A stretch of 64,000 nucleotides of DNA from Streptomyces sp. NBC_00271 (GTDB lineage: Bacteria > Actinomycetota > Actinomycetes > Streptomycetales > Streptomycetaceae): NCBI RefSeq assembly GCF_036178845.1, contig NZ_CP108070.1, positions 7,440,001 through 7,504,000 on the forward strand. The letters are read 5' to 3'. Of the stretch, positions 27,153 to 35,727 are shown in pieces. Under the pieces are notes generated by a model. That model saw nothing but the letters and a program-made list of their open reading frames with translations, searched no databases and had not been told where the DNA came from. The stretch's first letter is position 1, and each line of letters starts with the position of its first letter. A program made the position numbers and the translations under genes.

Positions 27153-29465
27153 TTGAGTCGTGAAACTGACAGTTCGTCCTCCGGGCCCAACGGGCGCGGT
27201 GGAGCCGCGTACCCGTCGGGGACGCCCCCCTACGGGACCCCCACGGCTTCCGAAAACGGTGCCGACGCGGGCCGTTCGGCCGGCGGCACCCCGCCGGAGG
27301 AGCGCAAGACCGAGACCACGCTGACGACACGGATCCGGATCAACATCCCCGGATCACGGCCCATCCCGCCGGTCGTCGTGCGCACACCGGTCGGGGACGC
27401 CGAGTCGCCCGCCGAGTCCGCCGGTTCCGCGGGAGCCCCCGCGCAGGCGCAGCGTGACGTGAGTGCGCCCGTGGCAGCGGCCACGGCCACCGAGACCTCG
27501 GCCGAAGCCGCCGCCGCCGCGGGCGGTGCTCCGGCCAGAGAGAAGACCAGCGACTGGTTCGCACCCCGCAAGTCCGGTGCGCCGGGCGGCAGCCCGGGCG
27601 GCGGGTCCACCAACGGGGCTGGCCTGCCCGGCGGTTCGGGACCCATGGGTCCCGCGGCGCCGCAGGGTGCGGGCACGCCGGGAGGCAACGGCACCGGAGG
27701 TACGCGTCCGGGTGCCCCCGGTGGCGCGAACGGTGCCGGTCCCCTGGGCGGCGCGGGCGGTGCCCGGCCCGGCGGGGCGAACGCGCCCCGCCCCGGGAGC
27801 GGCGGTACGAACGGTGCCGGGCTGCCCGGTGCCACCGGCGCCGGACCCGTGGCCCCCGGTCACGGCGGCGGCACCGGTTCCTTCGACGTCTCCGCGGCGC
27901 TGGGGAACACGGCCTCGTTCCCGGCGATAGGAAGCGAAGGCCCGGGCGGGCCCGGTGGGCCTGGCGGCCCGGGTGGCTCCGGCGGCCCGGGTGGCTCCGG
28001 CGGCCCGGGTGGCCCTGGAGGGCCCGGTGGCGAACCGCGCCGTGACGACCTCCCGTACTTCGCGGAGAACTTCTCGGAGAACGGCCGGGGCGGTCCCGCG
28101 GGCCCGACCGGCGGTCCGGTGACCGGTGACGGCCCGTTGGTGCCGCCGGCCGGCCCGGGCGCGGCTGCGGGCAGCCTGACCGCGGGCCCCGGTGGGCCCG
28201 GTGGCCCCGGTGGTCATGGCGTCCCCGGCGGGCACGGCGCGGCCGGCCTCGGCGCGGGATACCCCGGTGGCGGCCTCAGTGACGACACCGCGATCCTCAC
28301 CCCGCAGAAGCCCGCGCCCGATCCGGGCGGCCAGGGCTACGGCGGCCCGGTGGACAACGTCTCCGGGCACACCCTGACCAGCGGCATTCCCGTCGTGCCT
28401 GCCGCCCAGAACTCGCCGTTCGGGCCGGGCGCGCACAGCGACGGACCGCTGCCGCACACCCCGCCGAAGGCGCCCGAGCCGGCCCCGAAGCCCGCCGCCT
28501 CCTCGAAGAAGCCGGCCAAGAAGAAGGGCCGCAGCAAGCTGACGCTCCTGGTCGTCGCCGTGGTGTTCGTCGGCGGTGGCGTCTACGGCGCGGGGCTGCT
28601 GATGAACCGCTCGGACGTCCCCAAGGGCACCACGGTGCTCGGCGTCGACATCGGCGGCGGCACCCGCGACGAGGCCGTCAAGAAGCTCGACGACGCCTTC
28701 GGGGCCCGTACGAACAAGGCGCTCCAGCTGTCGGTGGACGGCACCACTGTCTCGCTCAAGCCGGACCAGGCCGGGCTCCAGTTCAACGCCCAGGACACGG
28801 TCCGCGCCGCCGCGGGCAGCGACTACAACCCGGTCTCCGTGATCGGCTCGCTGTTCGGTCAGCAGCGCGTCGTCGAGCCGGCGATGCCCGTCGACGAGGA
28901 GAAGCTCCAGGCCGCCCTGGAGCGCACCGCGAGCGGCTCCGGTTCGGCGAGCGACGGCACCATCAAGTTCGAGTCCGGCAAGGCCGTCGCCGTGTACGGC
29001 AAGGCGGGCAAGGGCATCGACGTGGCGGCCTCGACCCAGGCTGTCGAGGACGCGTACCGCGCCCAGGTCGAGACCGGCATCTCCACCCCGGTGAAGGTCG
29101 CCACCACGACCCGTCAGCCGACCGTCTCGAACGCCGAGGTCGACCGGGAGATGAAGGAGTTCGCCCAGCCCGCGATGTCCGCCCGCGTCACCATTCAGAC
29201 CGACGCGGCACACAGCATCCAGTTCGGTGCCCTGTCACTGCCGAAGATCCTCGGCTTCAAGGCCGTCAACGGCAAGCTCGTGGAGACGTACGACCTCACG
29301 GCGCTCAAGGCGGCGTACGGCAAGACCTTCGACGGCGTGCAGATCCAGACCGCGGCCGGGAAGCGCGCTGTCACGCCGCAGGACGTCGTCACCGCACTGG
29401 GCAAGGCCCTGCGCGGCAAGACGACGGCGGAGCGCATCGGAGTCATCGGCACCAAAGCGAGCTGA
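27153..29465 (+). CDS. Membrane protein with long disordered cytoplasmic half and PG_binding_4-like extracellular half
   Basis: This 770-residue protein begins with about 460 residues rich in Gly, Pro and Ala, including collagen-like GPGGPGG runs (about residues 262-290), then a basic KKPAKKKGRSK stop-transfer patch, one membrane helix (LTLLVVAVVFVGGGVYGAGLL, about 463-483) and an extracytoplasmic part of about 285 residues with two modules like the PG_binding_4 domains found before VanW or L,D-transpeptidase domains. No VanW or catalytic domain follows. TTG 27153 is preceded by GGGAG at eight bases. It probably binds cell wall outside and scaffolds partners inside (inference). Confidence 0.72.
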   Translation: MSRETDSSSSGPNGRGGAAYPSGTPPYGTPTASENGADAGRSAGGTPPEERKTETTLTTRIRINIPGSRPIPPVVVRTPVGDAESPAESAGSAGAPAQAQRDVSAPVAAATATETSAEAAAAAGGAPAREKTSDWFAPRKSGAPGGSPGGGSTNGAGLPGGSGPMGPAAPQGAGTPGGNGTGGTRPGAPGGANGAGPLGGAGGARPGGANAPRPGSGGTNGAGLPGATGAGPVAPGHGGGTGSFDVSAALGNTASFPAIGSEGPGGPGGPGGPGGSGGPGGSGGPGGPGGPGGEPRRDDLPYFAENFSENGRGGPAGPTGGPVTGDGPLVPPAGPGAAAGSLTAGPGGPGGPGGHGVPGGHGAAGLGAGYPGGGLSDDTAILTPQKPAPDPGGQGYGGPVDNVSGHTLTSGIPVVPAAQNSPFGPGAHSDGPLPHTPPKAPEPAPKPAASSKKPAKKKGRSKLTLLVVAVVFVGGGVYGAGLLMNRSDVPKGTTVLGVDIGGGTRDEAVKKLDDAFGARTNKALQLSVDGTTVSLKPDQAGLQFNAQDTVRAAAGSDYNPVSVIGSLFGQQRVVEPAMPVDEEKLQAALERTASGSGSASDGTIKFESGKAVAVYGKAGKGIDVAASTQAVEDAYRAQVETGISTPVKVATTTRQPTVSNAEVDREMKEFAQPAMSARVTIQTDAAHSIQFGALSLPKILGFKAVNGKLVETYDLTALKAAYGKTFDGVQIQTAAGKRAVTPQDVVTALGKALRGKTTAERIGVIGTKAS

Positions 29466-29484
29466 CCCCTGGTCGTCCGGACGA

Positions 29485-29519
29485 ACGGAGCCCCTGCCCG
29501 CAATGGGCAGGGGCTCCGT
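29485..29519 (+). terminator. 15-bp perfect terminator
   Basis: ACGGAGCCCCTGCCC (29485-29499) pairs with GGGCAGGGGCTCCGT (29505-29519), loop GCAAT, 19 bp after the stop at 29465. Confidence 0.8.
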
Positions 29520-29549
29520 CGTCGCAGCACGGGGACCCCCGGACCGCAC

Positions 29550-29563
29550 ATGACATCTGTCAT
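29550..29563. promoter_or_regulatory. Palindrome ATGACATCTGTCAT, probable operator of ABC/two-component operon
   Basis: The arms ATGACA and TGTCAT are exact with a two-base spacer. The site is 60 bp upstream of the first gene of an operon that encodes its own NarL-type response regulator, whose family binds such short two-fold sites. Autoregulation is inferred. Confidence 0.55.
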
Positions 29564-29610
29564 CCGGCACTCAGGACCGCCGACACTGCCGGGCACCGGG
29601 CCCGCGCGGC

Positions 29611-29616
29611 CACGAT
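29611..29616 (+). promoter_or_regulatory. -10 element for leaderless ABC operon mRNA
   Basis: CACGAT ends seven bases before ATG 29624, about 50 bp downstream of the palindrome. The geometry supports ATG 29624 rather than ATG 29615 as the start. Confidence 0.4.
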
Positions 29617-29623
29617 GGTCCCC

Positions 29624-30550
29624 ATGACGACAACAGCGGCGCCCGCCACCACCCCGGTGGTCGGGTTCGATCAGGTGAGCAAGAGCTACGGGAACGTACG
29701 GGCCGTCGACGGGCTGACGCTCGACCTGCACCCGGGCGAGACCGTCGCCCTGCTGGGTCCCAACGGGGCCGGCAAGTCGACCACGCTGGACCTGCTCCTC
29801 GGCCTCAAGCACCCCGACACCGGCGCGGTCCGGGTGTTCGGCGCCGGCCCCCGCGAGGCGATCGTCGGCGGCCGGGTGGGCGCCATGCTGCAGAGCGGCG
29901 GCCTGATGGACGAGGTGACGGTCGGCGAGCTGGTCAAGCTGGCCTGCGATCTGCACCCGAAGCCGTACAAGGTCAGTGACGTGCTGGCCCGCGCGGGCAT
30001 CTCGCAGATAGCCGACCGCAAGGTCAACAAGCTCTCCGGCGGCCAGGAACAGCGCGTCCGCTTCGCGCTCGCCACCGCAGGCGCCAACGACCTCATCGTC
30101 CTGGACGAGCCCACCACCGGCATGGACGTCTCCGCACGCCAGGCCTTCTGGGCCACCATGCGCGAGCAGGCCGACCAGGGCAGGACCGTCCTGTTCGCCA
30201 CGCACTACCTGGAGGAGGCCGACGCCATCGCGGACCGCGTCCTCGTACTGCACCGGGGCCGCCTGCTGGCCGACGGCACCGCCGCCGAGATCAAGGCGAA
30301 GGCCGGCGCCCGCCGGATCGCCTTCGACCTGGAAGGGCCCATCGACGAGGACCCGCTGCGCGCCCTGCCCTTCCTGACCTCGATCGACGTCTCCGGGCAC
30401 ACCGTCCGCATCCAGTCCTCCGACGCCGACGCGACCGTACACGCGCTGTACGGGCTCGGCCTCTACCCTCGCAATCTCGAAGTCGCCGGGCTCGGGCTCG
30501 AGCAGGCCTTCGTCGCCATCACGGCCGCCGAGGAGGCGAAGTCGCAGTGA
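29624..30550 (+). CDS. ABC transporter ATP-binding protein (exporter, two-component-linked)
   Basis: This ATPase of about 308 residues has Walker A GPNGAGKST, signature LSGGQEQRV, Walker B LIVLDEPTTGMD and the switch His in FATHYLEEAD, with a small C-terminal domain of the daunorubicin/lipid-exporter type. It would drive the ABC-2 permease encoded next, with a GTGA overlap. ATG 29615 would add three residues. The operon also encodes a sensor kinase and response regulator, an arrangement common for systems sensing membrane lipid state or antibiotics. Confidence 0.9.
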   Translation: MTTTAAPATTPVVGFDQVSKSYGNVRAVDGLTLDLHPGETVALLGPNGAGKSTTLDLLLGLKHPDTGAVRVFGAGPREAIVGGRVGAMLQSGGLMDEVTVGELVKLACDLHPKPYKVSDVLARAGISQIADRKVNKLSGGQEQRVRFALATAGANDLIVLDEPTTGMDVSARQAFWATMREQADQGRTVLFATHYLEEADAIADRVLVLHRGRLLADGTAAEIKAKAGARRIAFDLEGPIDEDPLRALPFLTSIDVSGHTVRIQSSDADATVHALYGLGLYPRNLEVAGLGLEQAFVAITAAEEAKSQ

Positions 30551-31287
30551 ACAGCCTCATCAAGCTCGAGATCACCCGCGCCCTGCGCAACAAGAAGTTC
30601 CTGTTCTTCTCGGTGATCTACCCCTCGGCCCTGTTCCTGCTGATCGCGGGCAGCGCGGACAGCACCACCGAGGTGGACGGCACCGGGCTGACCCTGCCGA
30701 CCTTCTTCATGGTCTCCATGGCCTCCTTCGGCGCCCTGACCGCGGTCCTGATGGGCAACAGCGAACGCATCGCGAAGGAGCGCGAGAGCGGCTGGGTACG
30801 GCAGCTCAGGCTCACCACCCTGCCGGGCCGCGGCTATGTCCTGGCGAAGACCGCCAGCGCCGCCGTGATCAGCCTGCCGTCGATCGTGGTCGTCTTCGCG
30901 GTCGCCGCCGCCGTGAAGCACGTACGGCTGGACGCCTGGCAGTGGCTCGCGCTCACCGGCGCGATCTGGGCCGGCAGCCTCGTCTTCGCCGCGCTCGGCG
31001 TGGCCATCGGCTATCTCGCGAGCGGCGACGCGGTCCGCCCGATCACGATGATCCTGTACTTCGGGCTCTCGGTGCTCGGCGGCCTGTGGATGCCCACGAC
31101 CACCTTCCCCGACTGGCTTCAGAAGATCGCGTCCTGGCTGCCCACGCACGCGTACGCTGCCCTCGGGCGATCCATCGAACTGGGCGACGCCCCGCACGCG
31201 AAGGACCTCGCCATCCTCGCTGTCTCCTTCCTCCTCTTCGCGGGCGGCGCGGCATGGCTGTACCGGAAGGACACGCTGAAGGCGTGA
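30547..31287 (+). CDS. ABC-2 type permease
   Basis: This 246-residue membrane protein has six helices and the ABC-2 pattern: an amphipathic N-terminus (MNSLIKLEITRALRNKKFL), the signature region ERESGWVRQLRLTTLPGRGY and a final helix before LYRKDTLKA. Its GTG start overlaps the ATPase stop by four bases and its stop overlaps the kinase start by four bases. Substrate unknown. Confidence 0.88.
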   Translation: MNSLIKLEITRALRNKKFLFFSVIYPSALFLLIAGSADSTTEVDGTGLTLPTFFMVSMASFGALTAVLMGNSERIAKERESGWVRQLRLTTLPGRGYVLAKTASAAVISLPSIVVVFAVAAAVKHVRLDAWQWLALTGAIWAGSLVFAALGVAIGYLASGDAVRPITMILYFGLSVLGGLWMPTTTFPDWLQKIASWLPTHAYAALGRSIELGDAPHAKDLAILAVSFLLFAGGAAWLYRKDTLKA

Positions 31288-32459
31288 GCAGCATCGGCAT
31301 CGGGCAACCCCCGCAGAATCGCAGGCAGAAGATGGTCAAGGCCATCTGGACCGGCATCTGGCTCGTCTATCTGAGCGCGCCCGTCAGCGACTTGGTGCAC
31401 GGCGGGCACAGCACCGGTGTCGTCGTACTCGGCTGGTTCGGCCTGGTGGCCTTCGTCGGGTGGTACGGGGCGCTGGTCTTCCGCACCGGCCGCGGCGAGA
31501 CGACCCCCTTCGTGTTCGTCTCGCTCGTGGTCCTCGCGGCCGAGGCCGCCCTGCTTTCCTTCACCCTGGGGCGGGAGTGGCTCGTCCTGTTCGTGTACGT
31601 CTCGATCGCGTCCGGCGCGGTGCTTCCGCTGCGGCTGGCGCGCTGGGCCATCCCGGCCGTCTCCGCGGTGCTGACGGGGATCGCCCTGACCGTGTCGGGC
31701 GGCAAGGCGTATCTGGCGGGGCTGCTCATCCCGGCGTTCCTCGGCGGGTTCGCCATGACCGGCGTCCGCGAACTGATCCGCACGACGATCGCGCTGCGCG
31801 AGGCCCGTGCGACGGTCGCCCAACTGGCCGCGAACGAGGAGCGCCTGCGCCTGGCCCGCGATCTGCACGACCTGCTGGGCCACTCGCTCTCCCTGATCAC
31901 CCTCAAGAGCGAACTGGCCGGCCGGATGCTCCCCGACCACCCCGAGAAGGCGGCCCAGCAGGTCGCCGACATCGAACAGGTCAGCCGACAGGCCCTCGTG
32001 GACGTGCGCGAGGCGGTCACCGGCTACCGGCGCCCCCGGCTGTCCGGCGAACTCGCCGGCGCCCAGGTCGCGTTGACGGCGGCGGGCGTCACCGCCGACC
32101 TGCCCGCGGAGCCGGACCTCACCGACGTCGCCGAGGAGAGCGAGTCCGCGCTCGCCTGGGCACTGCGGGAAGCGGTCACCAATGTCGTACGGCACAGCGG
32201 GGCCCGGCGCTGCACCGTGGAGCTCGTCCGCCGCCAGACGCTGGACGGCCCGCTGCTCGAACTGAGCGTGGAGGACGACGGTTCGGGCGGCTCGGGCCAT
32301 GGCCCGGGCAACGGTCTGACGGGCCTGACCGAGCGGCTGGAGAAGGCGGGCGGAGCCCTGGAGGCGGGCCGGGTGCGGCACGGCTTCCGGCTGGTCGCAC
32401 GGGTACCGGCGCAGGCCCCCTTCGAGGCCGCCGATCACCCCGTAGGATCCGGTGCATGA
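31284..32459 (+). CDS. Sensor histidine kinase (HisKA_3, DesK-like)
   Basis: This 391-residue kinase has about five membrane helices in the first 150 residues with very short external loops, then the dimerisation domain with phospho-acceptor H195 in RDLHDLLGHSLSL, and an ATPase domain with EAVTNVVRHS (N box) and GNGLTGLTERL (G box). GTG 31284 overlaps the permease stop (GTGA). With no external sensor domain, it probably senses the membrane itself, as DesK does (inference). Confidence 0.88.
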   Translation: MSSIGIGQPPQNRRQKMVKAIWTGIWLVYLSAPVSDLVHGGHSTGVVVLGWFGLVAFVGWYGALVFRTGRGETTPFVFVSLVVLAAEAALLSFTLGREWLVLFVYVSIASGAVLPLRLARWAIPAVSAVLTGIALTVSGGKAYLAGLLIPAFLGGFAMTGVRELIRTTIALREARATVAQLAANEERLRLARDLHDLLGHSLSLITLKSELAGRMLPDHPEKAAQQVADIEQVSRQALVDVREAVTGYRRPRLSGELAGAQVALTAAGVTADLPAEPDLTDVAEESESALAWALREAVTNVVRHSGARRCTVELVRRQTLDGPLLELSVEDDGSGGSGHGPGNGLTGLTERLEKAGGALEAGRVRHGFRLVARVPAQAPFEAADHPVGSGA

Positions 32460-33070
32460 GCCGCACGATCAAGGTCCTGCTCGCCGAGGACCAGTCGATG
32501 GTCCGCGAGGCGCTGGCCGCGTTGCTGGGCCTGGAGCCCGACATCGAGGTGGTCGCCCAGGTGGCGCGCGGCGACGAGGTGCTGGCCGCGGCCCGCGCCC
32601 ACGACGTGGACGTGGCGCTCCTCGACATCGAGATGCCGGGCAAGACGGGCATCGAGGCGGCGGCCGAGGTCCACAAGGAACTCCCCGGCATCAAACTGCT
32701 CATCCTCACGACCTTCGGCCGCCCCGGCTATCTGCGCAGCGCCATGGAGTCCGGCGCCGACGCCTTCCTCGTCAAGGACGCCCCGGCCGCCCAACTCGCC
32801 GCGGCGGTACGCAAGGTGCTCGCCGGCGAGCGGGTCATCGACCCCACCCTCGCGGCCGCCGCGCTCGCCGAGGGCGCCAACCCCCTGACCGACCGCGAAC
32901 GCGAGGTCCTCCGCGCGGCGGCCGACGGTTCCACCAACGCCGAACTGGCCACCACCCTCCACCTCTCCCAGGGCACGGTCCGCAACTACCTCTCGACAGC
33001 GATCCAGAAGCTGACGGCCCGCAATCGCGCGGAGGCGGTCCGGATAGCACGAGAGAAGGGCTGGCTGTAA
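32456..33070 (+). CDS. NarL/FixJ-type response regulator
   Basis: This 204-residue regulator has a receiver domain with phospho-acceptor D57 (LLDIEMPGKTG), Thr and Lys switch residues (LILTTF, FLVKD) and a LuxR-type helix-turn-helix (LTDREREVLRAAADGSTNAE, then HLSQGTVRNYLSTAIQKL). ATG 32456 overlaps the kinase stop. A TAGGAT sits seven bases upstream (32443-32448), so a separate leaderless transcript is possible. The likely target is the palindrome at 29550. Confidence 0.9.
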   Translation: MSRTIKVLLAEDQSMVREALAALLGLEPDIEVVAQVARGDEVLAAARAHDVDVALLDIEMPGKTGIEAAAEVHKELPGIKLLILTTFGRPGYLRSAMESGADAFLVKDAPAAQLAAAVRKVLAGERVIDPTLAAAALAEGANPLTDREREVLRAAADGSTNAELATTLHLSQGTVRNYLSTAIQKLTARNRAEAVRIAREKGWL

Positions 33071-33083
33071 AGACCCGGGGCTG

Positions 33084-33111
33084 GAGAGCGCCCCAAAGGG
33101 GCGCGGGGCTG
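33084..33111 (-). repeat. Reduced repeat A copy / hairpin after response regulator
   Basis: GCGCCCC (33088-33094) and GGGGCGC (33098-33104) form a stem around AAA, followed by a shortened repeat-A core GCGGGGCTGTG. It lies between convergent genes and can serve as terminator. Confidence 0.6.
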
Positions 33112-33202
33112 TGACATCATGCGGCTCCGCCGCGTGGGCGCGCTCAGCCGAATCGAGCCCGCAGCCGCCCTGTGTCCAAAACCGCACGGTGCTTGGGCGA
33201 AC

Positions 33203-34075
33203 TCAGTTCAACATCGCCCGAGCCGCCCGAGCCAGTCCCCGAACCCGCTCCGCGGCGCCCGCGTCGACGGTGACAACCACCTCCGCGTATGCCTCGAGTT
33301 CCGCCGCACCCTCAAGGAACTCCCCGCGCTGCACCAGCAGCTGAGCCCGCTCGTACCGCAACCGCGCAGGATGCGACGGCAACAGCAGCGCCAACTCCAC
33401 GGCCCACAGGCCGACATCCGACCGCTCCGGCCGCGCCGCCGCCCACGCCCGGACGTTGTTCAGGATCCGCACGACCACGTCGAGCGGAGGGGCGGGGACG
33501 AGCATCGAGGGATCGAGAGGCGCCCCGGTGGCGCCCTGCACGAGCAGCTCGGCGTCGGAGCCGCTCAGCACCCGCCCCCCGTCGAAGGGATCGGCGAGCA
33601 CCTGCTGCTCGGCCGGCCCGAAGCCCACCACGAAATGCCCGGGCAGGGCGACCCCGTACACCGGCGCGCCGGCCCGTCTGGCCACCTCCATCCACACCAC
33701 GGAGAGCAGGATGGGCAGCCCGCGCCGCCGCCGCAGCACCGCGTGCAGCAGCGACGACTCCAGCCGTTGATAGTCCCCGGGCGAGCCCCGGAACCCGCAG
33801 CGCCCGCCGAGCAGCTCGGCGAGCGCGGTCGCCCAGGACAGCGCCCCACCGGGCCGGAACGGCAGCTGTCCGGCGAGCCGGTCGAGTTCGATCTGCGCCG
33901 CGTCCGTCCCCGCCTCGTCCAGGGCGCCGTCCGCCGCCGCCCCGATCAGCAGACACAGCGCCGCCAGGTCGGGCCGCTCGGACCGTGCCTCCTCGGCGAA
34001 CCTCCGCCGCACCTCGGCGGCTCGCTCCGGCTCCGGGGGATGGGGGGAAGGCATGGCGGTCCGATACCCCTTCAC
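33203..34075 (-). CDS. SirB1/transglutaminase-like protein
   Basis: This 290-residue protein has the SirB1-type transglutaminase-like core (RRRRGLPILLSVVWMEVAR, then GVALPGHFVVGF, then DPFDGGRVLS), in which the usual catalytic Cys is not evident, followed by a helical tetratricopeptide-like tail. The GTG start at 34075 overlaps the stop of the upstream acetyltransferase (GTGA), which argues for it over ATG 34054. Function not established; the family accompanies protein release-factor or translation genes in other bacteria. Confidence 0.75.
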   Translation of the reverse strand: MKGYRTAMPSPHPPEPERAAEVRRRFAEEARSERPDLAALCLLIGAAADGALDEAGTDAAQIELDRLAGQLPFRPGGALSWATALAELLGGRCGFRGSPGDYQRLESSLLHAVLRRRRGLPILLSVVWMEVARRAGAPVYGVALPGHFVVGFGPAEQQVLADPFDGGRVLSGSDAELLVQGATGAPLDPSMLVPAPPLDVVVRILNNVRAWAAARPERSDVGLWAVELALLLPSHPARLRYERAQLLVQRGEFLEGAAELEAYAEVVVTVDAGAAERVRGLARAARAMLN

Positions 34076-35112
34076 GCCGTTCCACGGCGGTCGTCGGCGG
34101 ACGCCTCAGGCGCGCGGTAGTGGTGGTACGCGTGATGCGCCGCGAAGCCCATCCCGGCGTACAGCGCCCGCGCCCCCGCGTTGTCCGCCTCCACCTGGAG
34201 CCAGGCCGCCGAGGCACCCTCGTCCAGGGCGCGGCGGGCGAGCGCGGCCATGACGGCGGTGGCGAGGCCCCGACGCCGCTGGGCGGGGTCGACCTCGACG
34301 GCCGCGAAACCGGCCCACCGCCCGTCGACGACACACCGCCCGATCGCGGCCGGAGGCTCCCCCTCCGCGCCGGGCACCGTCGCGAACCACACCGAGGGCC
34401 CGCTGCCCAGGACGTGCAGCGCGACCTCGCTCAGCCCCTTGCGCTGGTAGCGGCCCAGCCAGGCCTCGTCGGCCGTTCGGGCGAGAACCACCCCGGAGGC
34501 CTCCGCGACCTCGCGGTCGGCGAGCGGCGCGAGCGCGCCGATCCACAGCCCGGCACTCACCTCGCGCGCCCAGCCGCGCGCCTCCAGCTCCGCGCACAGC
34601 ACCTCCTGCGTGCCCTCGGCCCTGGTGGCGGTCTGGACGTAGGCGGGCAGGTCACGGGCCGCGTACCAGTCGCGTACGTACGTCAGCGCCTCGTCGAGCG
34701 GCACGCCCGGGTCGCCGAGCGGCAGCACGGAATTCGCGCGCCGGGTGAACCCGGAGGCCGCCCGTAGCTCCCAGTCGCCGAGCCGCTCGCTCTCCACCGG
34801 CTGCCAGGCCCGCGCCACGACCCGCGCCAGCTCCTCGTACGAGGCCGCGGGGCCCCGCCGACGCGCCGGGGCGGCCGGTACGACCTTGCCTGCGACCAGC
34901 GAGGATTCCGGAATCCGGACGACTTCGCCGTCGCGCCGTGTGATCAGCAGCACACTCTCGTCCCATGATGTGAGAACACCGACCGTGTCAGTGAACTTCT
35001 CACCGCCGGCGGCACCCTCGATATCTACGATCATCCGCCGAACAGAGACACGTTTGCCCACGTCAGCAGCGGTGATTCGGACCTCGAGACGTCCGGCCGC
35101 AGAGATTTCCAC
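34072..35112 (-). CDS. GNAT-family N-acetyltransferase with N-terminal beta domain
   Basis: This 346-residue protein starts with a beta-rich module (about 1-85, KRVSVRRMIVDIEG, DTVGVLTSWDESVLLITRRD) of the kind found in mycobacterial Rv0428c-like acetyltransferases. A GNAT domain follows at about 200-330, with the acetyl-CoA loop VDPAQRRRGLATAVM and terminal VEADNAGARALYAGMGF. GTG 35112 is preceded by AGGAGGGGTGA. Substrate unknown. It is divergent from the ferredoxin gene and coupled to the SirB1-like gene. Confidence 0.82.
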   Translation of the reverse strand: MEISAAGRLEVRITAADVGKRVSVRRMIVDIEGAAGGEKFTDTVGVLTSWDESVLLITRRDGEVVRIPESSLVAGKVVPAAPARRRGPAASYEELARVVARAWQPVESERLGDWELRAASGFTRRANSVLPLGDPGVPLDEALTYVRDWYAARDLPAYVQTATRAEGTQEVLCAELEARGWAREVSAGLWIGALAPLADREVAEASGVVLARTADEAWLGRYQRKGLSEVALHVLGSGPSVWFATVPGAEGEPPAAIGRCVVDGRWAGFAAVEVDPAQRRRGLATAVMAALARRALDEGASAAWLQVEADNAGARALYAGMGFAAHHAYHHYRAPEASADDRRGTA

Positions 35113-35252
35113 AGGTCAGTTCACCCCTCCTGTATGGATCACGCCCCGGAACGGAGATACTAGGTGCGGGCATCGACGACGCCGCGCTCCCGCGCGCCAG
35201 GCGGCGGAGCCTACGGAGGCCCGCCAGCGCCCTATCGAGGAGGAACGACAGC

Positions 35253-35573
35253 GTGACCTACGTCATCGCGCAGCCTTGTGTCGACGTCAAGGACAAGGCG
35301 TGCATCGAGGAGTGCCCGGTCGACTGCATCTACGAGGGCTCCCGGTCCTTGTACATCCACCCGGACGAATGCGTCGACTGTGGAGCCTGTGAGCCGGTGT
35401 GCCCGGTCGAGGCGATCTTCTACGAGGACGACACTCCCGAAGAGTGGAAGGACTACTACAAGGCGAACGTCGAGTTCTTCGACGAGCTCGGCTCGCCCGG
35501 CGGCGCCAGCAAGCTCGGTCTGATCGAGCGCGATCACCCCTTCATCGCAGCGCTGCCGCCGCAGAACCAGTAA
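35253..35573 (+). CDS. fdxA: Seven-iron ferredoxin
   Basis: This 106-residue ferredoxin carries a [3Fe-4S] and a [4Fe-4S] cluster: C9, C17 and C50 for the first, C21, C40, C43 and C46 for the second, with PVDCIYEG and CVDCGACEPVCP readable. The C-terminal extension is typical of actinobacterial FdxA/FdxC. GTG 35253 follows GAGGAGGAA by seven bases. It carries electrons to enzymes such as cytochromes P450; the partner is not shown here. It stands next to dapC as in mycobacteria. Confidence 0.95.
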   Translation: MTYVIAQPCVDVKDKACIEECPVDCIYEGSRSLYIHPDECVDCGACEPVCPVEAIFYEDDTPEEWKDYYKANVEFFDELGSPGGASKLGLIERDHPFIAALPPQNQ

Positions 35574-35591
35574 GCGGCCGCACCTACGCGC

Positions 35592-35647
35592 CGCCTCGGT
35601 CCCGTACGGCCCGATTCCCTCGATGGCCGTACGGGACCGAGGCGTTT
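35592..35647 (+). terminator. 20-bp perfect hairpin between fdxA and dapC
   Basis: Arms 35592-35611 and 35625-35644 (beginning CGCCTCGGTCCCG) pair without mismatch around a 13-base loop and are followed by TTT. It should end the ferredoxin mRNA. Confidence 0.85.
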
Positions 35648-35727
35648 GCCGTAGCAGCCCGTACCGGCCACAGGCGCGCAAGCCGTGTGCGTACGGGTCG
35701 TACGAACGAGAAAGTGAGCCCGATCCC

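Noticed and set aside
30942..31283. Upstream extension of the histidine kinase frame
   Set aside because: It shadows the ABC-2 permease; GTG 31284 gives the GTGA overlap and normal kinase length.
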